Counted from the stretch's first letter, positions 1 to 11,931 are shown. The stretch: 64,000 nt of DNA from Pinus tabuliformis (GCA_031772625.1 CM062818.1:1281962277-1282026276), one strand, 5' to 3'. Made by a program: numbers and translations. The notes: generated from the letters alone by a model not told the origin.

Positions 1-98
1 TCACATGTACCTATACCTGTAAGATCACCTATACCTGTGCCTATACTCTATTGTAACCTATGCATAATCTCCATATATTTGACATCCTATTAACCTTC

Positions 99-449
99 CT
101 ACAAGATCCTATCCTGTAATTTTGTCCCATAGGAGCTCATAGTTGCTAAGTGATTTACATGTATTCGCCTACTGAGAGCATATGCCACTTTATTCTCTTT
201 TCCTTTTATGTACCTTATCTCAAAATCGAACTCACTAATTGTAGCCAACCACCAAGCCTGCCTACCATTTAGATTCGGTTGGTCAAATAAGTACCAAAAA
301 CCACTGTGATCACTCATTAATGTAAACCTCCTGCCAAAAAGATAGTTCCTTTGCATATTCAATGCATGTATAATCATTTCCAACTCAATATCATATGTGG
401 GGTATTTTTTCTCATGCTCATTTAGTTTTCGTGACTCATAGCATACCAC
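99..449 (-). pseudogene. Element A RNase H domain fragment (Ty3/gypsy)
   Basis: A 116-codon open stretch shows the Ty3/gypsy RNase H end: VCYESRKLNEHEKKYPTYD with the catalytic-region YDIELEM, then the MSDHSGFWYLF segment and the end signature IRYIKGKENKVAYALSR. In the family the last motif is normally N.VADALSR; the catalytic Asp is replaced here by Tyr (AYALSR), so this copy is probably inactive. RT lies upstream in the same orientation at higher coordinates. The ORF continues only briefly past the domain before a stop. The domain assignment is firm; the boundaries are approximate. Confidence 0.85.
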
Positions 450-559
450 CTATCCAACCTGCATAAGGATTCCATCAAGTCCTTTCTTGCAAGAACTTGT
501 GCATACTACAAACTCTTTTTCTGGATCTGCAATATTTAACACTAGTGCATGTGTGAACA

Positions 560-1270
560 ACTACTTAAGTTTCTCAAAACTAGCCTCACGCTCCTTTGTC
601 CATTCGAACTTCTTACCTTTCTTGATGAACCTCCTATAATAGCCTTCCAACCCCATGAAATATCTCACCTCATCTACATTCCTAGGAACTACTCACTCCA
701 TGATGGCCCTTATCTTTTCTAGATCTAGCGCAATGCCCTCCTTGGAGACAACATGTTCCCAAGTGATGTACCTCAGTATGAAAGGAACTACACTTGCTAA
801 GCTTAACATACAGCTGATGCTCTTAATAAACTCAACATTGTTGGTAAATGTTCAATATGCTCTTCCTTATTTTTAGAATATACCAATATGTCATCAATGA
901 ACACAATAACAAACTTATCCAAATATGGACACAACACACTATTCATCAAGCACATAAATGTAGCTGGAGGATTAGTCAAACTGAATATAACTACAACAAA
1001 CTCATAATGCCCATACTTGGTTTGGAAGCATGTCTTGTAAATGTCCTCCTCTTTGATGTGTACCTAATGATATCCAGATCTCAGATCAATCTTCAAGAAC
1101 ACTACTGCTCCCTTCAACGGATCGAACAAGTCATCAATCCTCGGTAATAGATACCTATTCTTGATGGTTACTTTATTCAACTTCCTGTATTCAATTCATA
1201 ATATGAAAGTACCATCTTTATTCTTCACACTCAATATTGGAGCTGCCCCTAGCACTAACTCAATATAAAA
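560..1270 (-). pseudogene. Element A reverse transcriptase domain, broken
   Basis: Minus-strand translation in short pieces gives successive Ty3/gypsy RT motifs. Near 1141-1260 there is a [18 protein letters not shown] block followed by RYLLPR. Near 1045-1100 comes a DLRSGYH-like segment. Near 880-915 the catalytic box reads FIDDILVYS, where most gypsy RTs have Y/F-x-D-D. Near 600-660 a GLEGYYRRFI-like motif follows. Stops and frame changes separate these blocks, so no continuous ORF remains. The order is correct for pol running right to left, between gag (higher coordinates) and RNase H (lower coordinates). Confidence 0.8.
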
Positions 1271-1860
1271 GTGTACTTCCTTATGAGGTGGAAAATTTGT
1301 AATGTCCTCAAGAAATACATCCTTGAATTGTTGTAAAACTAGGTACCTTCTCAAAACATCTGCATCCTAAAATTCCTTACCCTTGTCACTAGAAATGTGC
1401 ATTGCAAATAATGCACACCATTTCCTGTGATTGCACTTTTCTTGCATAGCTATTACCATCCTAAATGATGTGGCTTTATTCTTACCCTATATGACTCTTG
1501 GTTCTCCATTTTCATCAACACACTCAATGGCTTTGTCATAACAATCCACCTTGGTTCTGTGAAGATTCAACTAATCCATACCCAAAAAGATACTGTATGA
1601 TCCCAATGATAATACATTCAAACATGTTACAGTATAAATACCATTCAAATCAAATGCACAAGCTCTTACCCATTAATGGTGAACTCGCTTCTTTGTACGT
1701 GTAGCCAACTACACTAGCCAAGGTTCTACATGCAATTCTTTACTCAAACCACACTTATCCACCTAGTCAGGAATAACATTACTATAATTAGATCTAGGAA
1801 TGTTATGACCAACATCCCCAATAGTCTATGCATCCTATGAGCTATATATCTGAGGCCTAC

Positions 1861-3079
1861 CACCTTAATTTTATAGACAATCTCTCCTACGATGATCTTT
1901 GCCACAAGTCCAACACTCTATAGGTTTCTAGCCTACATCCTTATTCTGCTCCTCAGCCTAAAATCCCTACCCTCTATTTGATGCATTGAACTTCTTAGAT
2001 GGCACTACATTCTATTTATTACCTCTTTCCTGAGGTTTTTCTCACTTTCTATCCCATTTTTTTTTTTTCTTTGCATTACCTTTCTAGTTGACTTAGTCTC
2101 AGATCTGTGATTCGATTTCTCATAGCAATGCGTTAGATTTCAAATGGACTCCTCCAATGATCTAGGCTCATCGAACTCAATCTTGTCCTTGAATGAAACT
2201 GGTAATCCACTAATGAACCTTTGAATCTTGGCCTTCTCCTCCATGAGGTAAGGCACATACCTTAGTATGAACTTGCTAGTGTACTCATCATTTGTCATTG
2301 ATCCCATATTTAGCTCATAGAATTATTTTTCCTTGTCATCAAAGTATTTCTCTGACATTTACTTCTTCTTGAATAGTCACTCAAACTCACTCCAAGTCAA
2401 TTCCTCTTCATGAATACATTTGACATTCTTCACTTCTAACATTCTTCACATCTTCCCACCAAATTTCTACTTTAACTTTGAGATTGAATATAGCTACTCT
2501 GGCTTTCATGTTCTCTAAATAGTCATGCAACCTGAAGAACTTCCTCATGCTAAGAAACCATGCCTATGCATCATGTGGTTTCTTCATCTCTCCATCAAAA
2601 GTAGGTGGTTTTTCTTTCTTAAACTCATCTGTCAAGTATCCTCTATCACTGCTCCTGTAAGGATGATAATAATGATGATCATAATGCCTATCTAAATCAG
2701 AACTAGAATAATACTTGTGTCTATCCCTTCTCCCCTATGGAGTGTCCAAAAATATTCCATCTCTAACCATGTCTTCTCTATCTAACCTATGGCCACCATG
2801 CAACCTACTACCATATGCTGCATTAGTTCTATCCTCCTACTCATAGCTGATCTAATGTGGTCCCTGTCGATACAAATGTGACAAAATCTGAAGTATCATT
2901 GCTTTTACCTCTGCTTGCTTCTCCTGTGACTGCATGATTATGTCATTATCTACCTTACAACTCCTTATTTCTTCCTTTAAGCTTCTTAATGTATCTGCCA
3001 AATTAGAAGAGTTCCCAACACCATACTACTCTTATGATTCATAGGGAGAGTCTTTGTAGTCTACCATCTTGCTATCCAT
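1861..3079 (-). pseudogene. Element A gag with zinc knuckle, degenerate
   Basis: A plausible start codon lies at 3079 on the minus strand (MDSKMVDYKD...), about 700 bases downstream of the PBS. The first about 80 codons include a heptad-like stretch (LADTLRSLKEEI) typical of gag N termini. The nucleocapsid knuckle lies near 1875-1915 and reads CWTCGKDHRRRDC, i.e. C-x2-C-x3-H-x4-C. Between them the frame is broken by stops and indels. The 500 bases after the knuckle (about 1860 down to 1300) should hold the aspartic protease, but I could not identify its active site. Confidence 0.7.
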
Positions 3080-3490
3080 TTGATATTTCTTCTTGCAAAG
3101 TATATCATTTCAACTAAACCAAATCACAATAAACCAACATACCTTAGTATAGCTTGGGGAGGATACCTTGTCTGCAAGATCAAAAAATCAACATGATACA
3201 TGTATAACATAATCATGACAGCATATAGGAACATAACACATAAGCATATAACCATGCAACCATCATTCTAAATAGGTTCCAGTCATCAACGCATGACCTT
3301 AACAACAACACACACCATGACCTCATGCATGATAACAATCACTACATCACTGTACACTTGACCACATGAAAACATTAACATGCATAAGAAATGCATAACC
3401 AACCACACACATGCATAAACACATGTAATCAAGTATAAATGAACAATACTTGAAACCAAACCTACAAGAATGATACATGCAACCAAGCTT

Positions 3491-3550
3491 ACAAGAATGC
3501 AACCAAACATACAAGAATTTAACCAAGCATACAAGAATGTAACCAAGTGA
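3491..3550. repeat. 20-bp tandem repeat in element A leader
   Basis: The octamer ACAAGAAT begins at 3491, 3511 and 3531, each followed by a similar AACCAA(G/A)CAT segment, giving three 20-bp units. A fourth diverged unit starts at 3464. Immediately after, an ACATATAACAACATGTAA unit occurs twice (about 3549-3592). The array lies in the untranslated leader between the PBS and gag of A. Two overlapping minus-strand ORFs here are by-products of the repetitive sequence. Confidence 0.8.
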
Positions 3551-3777
3551 CATATAACAACATGTAAGAGACATATAACAACATGTAACCAATAATACGC
3601 TCATGATGATGCACTCCACAATAACAACATCAGCTTCCACATGACAACATCACTACAACCATGATCAACATCATGCAAATGAAACAAGCACATGGAATGC
3701 AAGCGTAAGAGATACACATGAAATTGACATGAATTCATGGCCAACATACAACCCATCTAGTATAAGGGGTGAACCAT

Positions 3778-3789
3778 GCTCTGATACTA
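3778..3789 (-). other. Element A primer-binding site (initiator tRNA-Met type)
   Basis: On the minus strand these bases read TAGTATCAGAGC, one mismatch from the plant initiator tRNA-Met PBS TGGTATCAGAGC. It directly follows the LTR, which fixes the element's orientation. Confidence 0.85.
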
Positions 3790-3792
3790 CTC

Positions 3793-5758
3793 TATAACAC
3801 ACTCCTCCCACATCTACCCAAGCAATCTGCGAATCGAGATAAACATGTGATGACAAGCCACTATGATATGATTCAACCTCCTAATTCACATCAAGGAAGT
3901 GGAACCAATGGATACACACCATACAGACATCCAACATTAGCATTAGGACTATCAGGAACTAATCCAACCTTTCTGCTAACCATCCCCTAGGTCCCACTGA
4001 GATTTTGGACCACTTGACCTCTAGATGCTCTCATGTTATGGGCATGCCAGGGTCCAAGGACCTCTGGACGCTCTCACAGGCATGCAAGCCAATGTCCAGT
4101 GACTATTTTGCACAATGTTGTGCTAGCATCCCTAGGATTTGAGCCAATTTTTCAGGCTCAGATCGCAGGTCACTGCCCAAAATTGAATGACACCTTCAGA
4201 ACAGGAAAATAACAAGGAAATGAAAGTATAAATGTAATCACGTGAATGAGACCTTGAATGGACCCCTACTAGCCATGACAGGAATTTCGTCAAACATATC
4301 ACAAATATGTAACCTGCATGTGTAAATAAAAGATCTTAGCATAGGGGTCTCATAATTAGCTGAGAATCACTAAGAAGCATTGATTCCTCAACACATCAAC
4401 TTCCATTTCATCCATTAGGTCATAGATACATTGTTCATTCATTTACCAATAAAAACATGATGAGAGACATACAAAGCTACTATCATAAAACATATATATA
4501 ACCAACATAATATAAACAAAAATACCAATGAAATAATAGCCATATGATCCACATATAAACCAGTATAATAATCATAGAAATACCAGGAGAAATAACCTCA
4601 TATTGATGATGCAAAATCAAAACCCGGGATGGGACCTCAACGTTCCACCCGACCATATAATGGTTGAGCCAAATCTATTTTCAGCCATTCACCCCCATGC
4701 CAGATTCCAAGCATGAATGTGGTATCTCATACAACACATCAATCCAAAACCATCATCATATTGGTCTCCATCCAAACCTTCCATGGATTCCAGAGGATTT
4801 GTTCCAACCAAAGACTCTAGGACTAGTAACTCAACCCACAGCTGTCATCGGGATTCTAGATCATTTGTCCAACCAAGGCTTATAGGACTAGTAAATCAAC
4901 CCACCAGGGGCTTCCAAAGATTTTTTCCAACCAAGGCTTCCAGGACTAGTAACTTAACCTACGCTGTTATGGGGCTTCTAGAGCGTTTGTCCAACCAGGG
5001 CTTCCATGAACTAACAACTCAACCCAAGCTAAGGAAACATGAGAACCAACCAAAAAAAACAAGGAAATAAACCCACAATCTCCATGGTTATCCAAGAAAT
5101 GGCAAGACTAGGCAATCCAATGTCAATCCAGGCAATCCTCCATGCCAGTGACAGATCATGACCAAAAATCCACATGCATATGCCATGCATGCCAAAACTA
5201 GTGAGCAAAACATACATGCAACTTGATATCGACAAGACAAATCCACTGTAGTCGTTGATCTCGATGTCCCCTTGCACTTTCCTACTCTTCATTTTGCTTC
5301 TTTCTCCAAAACTCCAAGTATGCCACACCCTAGAAGAGTGCTCCAAGAAAACTCTAAGTATCCAAGAGTATGAGAGATAGAGAGAATAATGAGAGAGCTC
5401 CAAAACTGAACTGACAAAAGGTTACCAATTGATCCTCAGAAGCCTTGTTATGAATAAGGCCTATATTTTCTACATTTTCCATTATTTTCCTTCATTTTCC
5501 TCCTCACATGCAACCTATGAGTTTTCACCTCCCTTTTCTCCTACTTTCCATTATTTTCATAAATAAGTGTGCAAAAAATGCAATTTTTCCTTTTCCATTG
5601 CCTTTTCCAAATTCCTTAACCATTAATTAACCAAATGAACACCCGCACTAGGATGTCTTTCCCAACATTCAGATTGGAATAATTGTCCCATCAACCATGG
5701 TTATTATTTTTTCACTTATTAAATTTTATTACATGGAATTTTCACTAGGTTTGTTACA
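3793..5758 (-). repeat. Element A 5' LTR (about 1.97 kb)
   Basis: In its own orientation the LTR starts TGTAACAAACC at 5758 and ends next to the PBS near 3793. The 3' edge is mutated, so that end is uncertain by a few bases. No second copy is in the window, so the call rests on the PBS, the TG start and position. It holds an imperfect tandem repeat (see 4772-5012) and no coding sequence I recognise. Confidence 0.65.
4772..5012. repeat. Imperfect 58-65 bp tandem repeat inside the element A LTR
   Basis: The core CCAACCA begins at 4804, 4869, 4927 and 4991 (spacings 65, 58 and 64 bp), with a diverged earlier unit at about 4772. Each unit carries CCAACCAaGgCTTccAGGACTAG and then an AACTCAACC-like segment. 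Its position in the middle of the LTR suggests U3, where such arrays can act as enhancers, but that role is inference. Confidence 0.8.
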
Positions 5759-6616
5759 ACATATTGCGAAAATGGCAGGAGGCCATGAGCTTGACACCAT
5801 GACCTGTACATAGCCGCCAAAAACAAGTATGACAACCTACCAACAAGCATACCACACAATCACATGATATTGGTTGGTTGACAAAGGTACGAGGGTCAAA
5901 GTTACATGGCATGTAGTTCATGGGTTAACAAACACATTATATAATGTGCACCCTCCAAATGGTTGTTATAACAAATATTAATATGTTCCATATATATAAT
6001 ATGGTTACAAAAATAAACCATATATATATATAATATGGCTATAACCAAAAAAATTAATACGTGTTATTTTTGTAATATTCTAATGGACAAGGGCCACTAC
6101 CTCCATGGGTTTGACCCTGGGGCTGTGGACCCTCAAGCCTATATATGCCAAATGTTTGCCAATACACCACAAGTGTTGTGGTTGTAAAGCTAATAGTGCT
6201 GAGAGTGTTTAAACCTAGTCTTGACTCTACATATTTTTGTAAACAAAGTGTTTTAGAGCTTGGTTTTGTAGCAACCAAAGGAGGTTTTTGGTGACATTTT
6301 GGAGGCCACTTCCTGGTAGAAAAGAGCTAATTTGTAATAATATTTAGAGGAATTTTTCTTATTTGTAATTGTAATTTTGGGGAGAATAATAAAAAGGCCA
6401 CTCCCTTGGAGGCAAGACCCAGATACTTTGTCCACACTGGACAAAATCCATTTTCAATTGGTTTTTTCCTTTCTGTTTTTGATCTTCTACATGTCATTTT
6501 TAATTCCAGCTTCATTTAAGTCTTTCATTCTTAACTTAACTATTAATTTGGTTTAATTTAATCATTCACACTTAAATATTTTTACAAGACAAGTCACTTT
6601 AATAAATCCTAGATCA
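5759..6616 (+). repeat. Element D 5' LTR
   Basis: This stretch aligns along its whole length with 42679-43503 plus 63208-63241. Shared landmarks are the CTATATAT box at 6139-6146 (43059-43066 in the other copy), the run GTTTAAACCTAG and the end CCTAGATCA. The first few bases seem to be missing or disrupted where element A abuts. The TATA-like box is the likely core promoter of D. Confidence 0.8.
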
Positions 6617-6618
6617 AG

Positions 6619-6630
6619 TGGTATAAGAGA
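6619..6630 (+). other. Element D primer-binding site
   Basis: TGGTATAAGAGA follows the LTR end by two bases and matches the first six and several later positions of the initiator-Met PBS TGGTATCAGAGC. It fixes plus-strand orientation. Confidence 0.7.
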
Positions 6631-6637
6631 AAATTTG

Positions 6638-7182
6638 ATGGTGATTTGTGAGTGTGCAGATAACCATGAAAAATTAAAGCAAGGTGAAGGAATAATGGTT
6701 GAAGGAAATATGGAAATTGGATCAAGAAGATTCACTCAAAGAAGAGAGATGCCATCACATGAGGGAGACCAGAATCCTTTTGGTTCCAAGAAAATTTTTC
6801 ATGAAGCTTTCATGGCAATAAAGGCCATGGTAGACGAAATGTATTGGGAATTGAAAAGTTCTACAGACGGAAGCTTATCAAATAAAGAAGTCAAAGATGA
6901 AGGGAATGAAGGAAAATTGAAAATTAATCCTCCACATCCTCCTTCTTTTCCTCCTTCAAGTCCTCCTTGCTATCCTCCTCCAACTCCTTATGGGAAATTC
7001 ACTTCAAAGAAGTCGTCGTTGAAGTTGGATATTAAATTTGACTTTCCAGTATATGATGGTGAGCTCAATGTTTAAAATCTTGACAATTGGATTCACCATA
7101 TGGAATTCTATTACTATGTGCAATAGATTTCCAATGACGAGGTAAACATTTAGTTAGCCTCGCTTTAATTGGAAGGTACGAC
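6638..7182 (+). pseudogene. Element D gag, N-terminal part, cut by element C
   Basis: The ATG at 6638 lies just after the PBS. The open stretch has an acidic/basic N terminus, a proline-rich spacer (about codons 100-122: PPHPPSFPPSSPPCYPPP) and then LDIKFDFPVYDGEL, the entry to the retrotransposon gag core. A stop at 7073-7075 and further stops follow. The core runs on in broken form to LASL.LEGT at about 7155-7180, where C is inserted. The rest of the protein resumes at 35620. Confidence 0.8.
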
Positions 7183-7651
7183 TATTACACGTCATGTTGT
7201 CACCATGACACTTGACTTTTAAAATGGATCTCTCTACATCCATAGACATGTTCCATTACACTCCCTTAGAAGTCAAACAGTAAAAAACCCTTGAAATATG
7301 ACCTGCGCACTTTTCATAGTTAGCTTCCATGCATTTGCAGTTTCTATCCCTGAAAACTACAGAGTCTTCCACTATAGCTTGTTTGAATTGTTATGATTGC
7401 ATATTCCTTTGATCTCTCTTATGTCTGTGGTTGCAGGTATTTTGAGCATTGGGAAGCTTCATCAAGATAGAGCAGGGATCTTCATCAATCATTTCGCAAA
7501 TAGGTAAGAGGCTTATTCTCCTACTCTTATATTTACAATTTGAACGGAATAAGTTTATGGAAAGAGTTATTTAATAGTTTGTTTGTTTCTAGTTTCTTTA
7601 GTATCTAAGGAGATCTCTCTTGTCAACAAGAGGGATTTATTCACCATAACA
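7183..7651 (+). repeat. Element C 5' LTR, internally deleted
   Basis: It matches the 3' LTR at 34612-35619 at both ends, but about 500 bp corresponding to roughly 34849-35348 of the 3' copy is missing here, leaving 469 bp. The junction follows CTTCCACTATAG. The end TAACA lies three bases before the PBS. Confidence 0.85.
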
Positions 7652-7654
7652 AAT

Positions 7655-7672
7655 TGGTGACTCCGCTAGGGA
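7655..7672 (+). other. Element C primer-binding site
   Basis: TGGTGACTCCGCTAGGGA follows the LTR. The same site, in the form TGGTGACTCCATTGGGGA, follows the LTR of element K, so it is a family feature. I cannot assign the primer tRNA with confidence. Confidence 0.75.
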
Positions 7673-9836
7673 ACATCACTGTTCTCTTCTTTTTCCTTGG
7701 TTTTGCTTTTCGATATTTTTTGTTTAGCTGAACTTGACTCTTGGTAAATTTATGATCTTTTAGATCTTCTGGTTTGATTGCTTTATTTTTTATTTTTTCT
7801 TGGACTTCCCAAACCTGCGTAGTTTTTATTCACCCACAGAGTGCAGATCTGTGTAGTTGTTGCCTCAGCAACCAAGCACACGTGCACTGAACTATACCAC
7901 TCGCCTACACATTTCCTAGATTTTTTTTGAAAAAATAGGTTTCCTCTTAGCTAGAGTCTGAATTTTGGTTTTTTAAAGTGTCATGATATTTGTTTGACTA
8001 TCCCTTACCTTTTTTGAACTTGTTTGAGTGCTTTGGTGAAGTATTTTTGGGAATCAATCCCTTTTTCAAAATTGATTAGGGTTTTGTCTAGCTTGTTTGT
8101 TGATTGATCAAAAAGAGATAGGTTTCCTCAATATCACTATATTCCTATATTTTTCTATCAAATACACCAAATCCATTACCAATCTTGCATATTTGTTCTG
8201 AATTTATTTGCTTAATCGCAAATAAGAGTTTCTCAAGAATTAGTATTTTGATGAGATGTGCTTCTCATGTTGCATTGAAAACATAAGTCATATTTATTCC
8301 AGTACTGAAGTTTAATTAGAATTACACTTTAAACGTTTATTTCATAACATTCATTCAAGAATTTTTGATTTTAAGGATTTCAATGGGTGTTTTGAATTTG
8401 AATTTCTTTAGTCATTGCTTAAATATTTGTCTTGGTTTCTTAATAATTTTTGCATGTTTTTTATTTCATTTTTGCAAAACAAATTCCCCCTCAATCGTCG
8501 GGGGGGTGTTGAAATGTGTCTGATTATTAATTTCCTTTGAGTGTAATTTTTTTTTTATCTTTGGAATTTTTACCCAATTTCCTTTATTAACACTTGATTG
8601 GTTCTTTAGTTGCATTAATGAAAGAAATAGTCTTCTTGTTCTTTCTCTTATTTGGAATCATCTTGTGTTTGTTTTGAAGAGTTCTCTTGCATAGATTACA
8701 TTTACATGATTAGAATTCTCATTTTATGAATGAAAGTGTGCATAGATTACATTTGCATAGTGTTCACACAAATTGTGCATAGATTACATTATCTGGTTTG
8801 CAACTTAGAGCTTTGAATTGCATTGGAAATTAGAAGTGGTACATTTTGGAGTTAATATTTTAAAGAAGAACCTCTTTACTTGCTCTAGCTATAATTCATT
8901 GAAATGAAGAGATTACAAATTTCATGTTTTATGTATTAGAGTTTTGAGTTTAGTCATAATACCATCAGTTCCATGCCCATTTACCCTCTAAGTAAGTAAC
9001 ATCTTAATAACACAACATTAATAAAATTCATTTAGAACTTTTATTATTTTTTAGGGCTCTTACCATCTACAGTAGCTTAAGTGTAGGTCTTTGGAATAGG
9101 GAACTGAGTAAAATTTCCAAAGCTACAGATCAAAAATAGAATCTTGCAATAGGGAGAGAAATCCAATTATTTCAATTTTGCTCTGGGAAGCTCTTCTAAC
9201 ACACGAGTTAAGCATGAGATCATGTCGAATCTAGTGAAGTGATTGTACCCACTTCATTGGCTATGATAGAGTGATTTTCATGTATTACAATGGTACTAAA
9301 AGGTACTTGGGGTCCCTTGAAAGTATACCTCCAATTGATCATGCTGAGGAGCTTTCAAGGGGATTGAGCTTTGTTACTCTACCCTTGCGTGTATGTCTGA
9401 TTTGTGACTATCCCCCCAGGCAGAATTGTTGTAGCTGGTAACCTTACTGACCATAATGTTAGGGCTATTACCTGAGGTGACGGGAGAGGGAAGGTCCTAT
9501 TGTACCTAGAACAAACATTGGCTAGACTCACTTGGAATTTTTGGAGGGTAATCTTCACTCGAGATGGTATAAGTGAACTTACTTGCCCCAGATCGTTTCA
9601 TTAAGCAGGTTGTTAGTGTAACTGGTTCCATTCACTCATATCTAAATCCAATTTTCACTTTAATTTATGTGATGTTGGATTTCATCCTCAACTAGTGATT
9701 TCATTGTGAAAAGCTAGTTTGCATGGTTTGAATCCTTAGATTTTTTAGCGTGCGTTAATTGTTTTTTTACTTTTTACAAGACCTTAGGTGTGGATTGTGA
9801 ATATTATTTAATTTTAATAATAATAACTTAATTGGA
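7673..9836 (+). other. Element C leader, no gene recognised
   Basis: About 2.2 kb, AT-rich, with no long ORF and no motif I can name. By analogy with K, the N-terminal gag sequence should lie in the right part, but it is too decayed to translate. The phrase GTGCATAGATTACATTTGCAT recurs in short form at 8685-8790 (CATAGATTACATT three times). Confidence 0.6.
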
Positions 9837-10517
9837 TTGAATCTAATGGAATATTTTTTTGAAATTACCAATAAATACCTCCCTTTTAATGGGAACCCTA
9901 ATCCTCTCCCTGATTTTGCAAATGTCGGTCCTCCTTATACGACTACATTGTCACTTCCTAGATTCACATTAGTTTTACCTGTATGGTTGTTCTCAACTTA
10001 TATAATTCAAAATACTCCAATTCTACCATCTCAACCAAGCTTTTCACCTCAACCAAGTTCATCATCTCAACATCACCAACCTACTGTTGACCCTTTACTT
10101 TCTTCACCCAACATGTCCTCCTCCCTTTCTTCCCCTTCGCTTGGTAAAATCCTTGATGGTAGTAACCAAGTGACTAAGAAGAAGAAGAAGAAAGGGAAGA
10201 AGAATAAGAATCAAGATAAGAAAGCAGTCAACCAACCAACCATGGTTGTAAGTATTTGTAATTTTGAGGAAACTTCCACAATGCATCGTAAGCCCAAATA
10301 CCCTTGCAATCTTTGTAAGGGTGACCACTTCCTTATCAATTTTTTTGGTATTCCTAAGGTTTTGGATGTATGGTTAAATAATTCTCATCAACTCACTATT
10401 CATCCATCAACCAATGATTGTGAGGTTCATGGGAAAAAGTTTAAGGTTAGGTTTCCTTATAGGTTATGCAAAGGGATTCATCATAGTCACCTTTTCCCTC
10501 ACATGGATGAAGCCTAA
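9837..10517 (+). pseudogene. Element C gag C-terminal (nucleocapsid) region
   Basis: The 226-codon open stretch aligns with the element K gag: TLSLPRFTLVLPVWLFST corresponds to TLSLPGLTIGLPVWLFST in K, followed by a Ser/Pro/Gln-rich linker, a lysine run (KKKKKKGKKNKN), and two positions where K has knuckles. In C the first reads CNLCKGDHFLINF and the second YRLCKGIHHSHLF, so each has lost a cysteine and zinc binding is doubtful. The stretch ends at HMDEA, where K continues. No ATG is needed, since this is an internal gag segment; the annotated start is only the edge of the open frame. Confidence 0.7.
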
Positions 10518-10619
10518 AAATTGTTAGAAAAACTTATTGTTTCATAGCAACAACTTCCAAAAAATTACCAGAATATTTCTCCCCACTTACATCAGTTGAT
10601 GAAGTGATTGATCTAAATC

Positions 10620-11559
10620 CAAGTACAACCAATCCCACTCTTCCATTAGAGAGTAAAACAAGTATCGCTCAAGTTGATGGACTAATTGTTGATCAAGTGG
10701 TTGAATTGATTCCATCTTCGATCGATCCCACTCTCACTTTAGACAGTGAACTTCATACTACTCAATTTATTCATGTTACCTAAAATTATTTTACACATGG
10801 GGGCATTTCATATGTTGCTTTTGAACCCCATCCAAGTAATGAGGTTATTTCTTTTGATTGGAATAGATTGACAGAACCTCATCTTCCTTCTTCCACCCCT
10901 TTCCAAATCATTATGAAGGCTTGTGGTAAAAATGTGCATTGTACAAATGTAGATGAAGGTGATTTTCTTAGTATTTTATCCTTGACAACTTGGCAAGATT
11001 TGGGTTCCCCTCAATTTATGCCTGTTACTTAGAATTTGTTAGCTTTTAATAGAACTGTTAGTGAACCTTTAGGGATCCTTCCTAAGTTATCTATTACCTT
11101 GGAAGGTAAGATTGTTTGTATCAATCTTATGGTAGTCCAAGGTCCCTTGGATTTCAATTTTCTCCTGGGGAGAGACTATGTCTATGCAATGAAAGTTGTT
11201 GTATCGAACTCTTTCACGTGATTTCTTTACCTCACAATGGAAACATTGTGATGGTTGATCAACTTTCATACATTGATCTTATTTCGACTACTAGTCATCT
11301 GACACCCATAAATGTTCCTTATATGGAAGTGGTACCTATCTTGCCACAAGTTAATTATGTGGCAACCTGTCCCATGTTTTCAGTTACTAATGCAAATGAG
11401 CCTCTCACTATCTGCTCAACTTATTTTGACTTAGATACGATAACGGACATGGTCAAAACTTCAATGGGATATTTGAATACAATTTTCTTATCCCTATTGA
11501 TCCTTTTCACATGGATTCCTTCCAGAGAGCTATTCTTCCTTTTCAAAAAGATCTCTTAG
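10620..11559 (+). pseudogene. Element C protease-like domain (D-E-G active site)
   Basis: Minor breaks aside, the translation matches the protease region of K: SFDWNRLTEPHLPSSTPF, then VDEGDFLSILS at about 10950-10985, LGSPQF, and the flap/C-terminal block VVQGPLDFNFLLGRDYVYAM at about 11131-11190. This is the fold order of a retropepsin, but the expected D-S/T-G is D-E-G, and K shows the same substitution. There are stops at about 10780 and 11030, and a frame change at about 11210 before the downstream segment DQLSYIDL..VPILPQVNYVATCPM (11116-11559 frame). Confidence 0.7.
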
Positions 11560-11628
11560 AAGCTATGGTCGGGAAGAACCCCTGGGCATGTGTTTCTTCC
11601 AAATGGAAGCCATGATCCAATTAACCAT

Positions 11629-11790
11629 GAGGATATTTCTTTTACTGTGTCAACCTCATTAAAAAATGAAACATATCCTTATGAGGATAGTTATTTTATT
11701 GTGTCAACCTCATTAAAAAATGAAACATATCCTTATGAGGATATTTCTTTTACTATGTCAACCTCATTAAAAAATGAAATGAATCCTCCC
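11629..11790 (+). repeat. 54-bp (18-codon) coding tandem repeat, three copies
   Basis: Units at 11629-11682, 11683-11736 and 11737-11790 encode EDISFTVSTSLKNETYPY and close variants. The period is a multiple of three and the frame stays open (11590-11931), so expansion kept the reading frame. It follows the protease-like region of C. K has no counterpart that I can see. Confidence 0.9.
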
Positions 11791-11931
11791 CTATTTAAGT
11801 CAATTCTTTTATCTGATCTCATAAACAATCCTTCACTACATCCACCTATTAGTAACTTTTATTCTACTTATGTGAATGAAATTAATTTTGGGGCTGCATG
11901 CACCCTTGCAGTAATTATTTTGGGGCCATGA

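Larger units (their letters stand above)
1..5758 (-). mobile_element. Element A: 5' part of a degenerate Ty3/gypsy retrotransposon, cut by the window edge
   Basis: Read on the minus strand, the order is LTR (about 5758-3793), an initiator-Met-type PBS, a leader, gag with a CCHC knuckle, a poorly conserved protease region, RT and RNase H. This is Ty3/gypsy order. Integrase and the second LTR should lie to the left of base 1. Stops and frameshifts occur throughout, so it is an old copy. Its right LTR edge abuts the left end of the element D LTR, so A probably inserted at or next to the start of D. This cannot be proved because the other TSD copy is outside the window. Confidence 0.85.

Noticed and set aside
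3286..3640. Two overlapping minus-strand ORFs rich in Cys, Val and Met
   Set aside because: They arise from the 20-bp repeats and AC/AT-rich leader of element A; no start context, homology or conserved frame.
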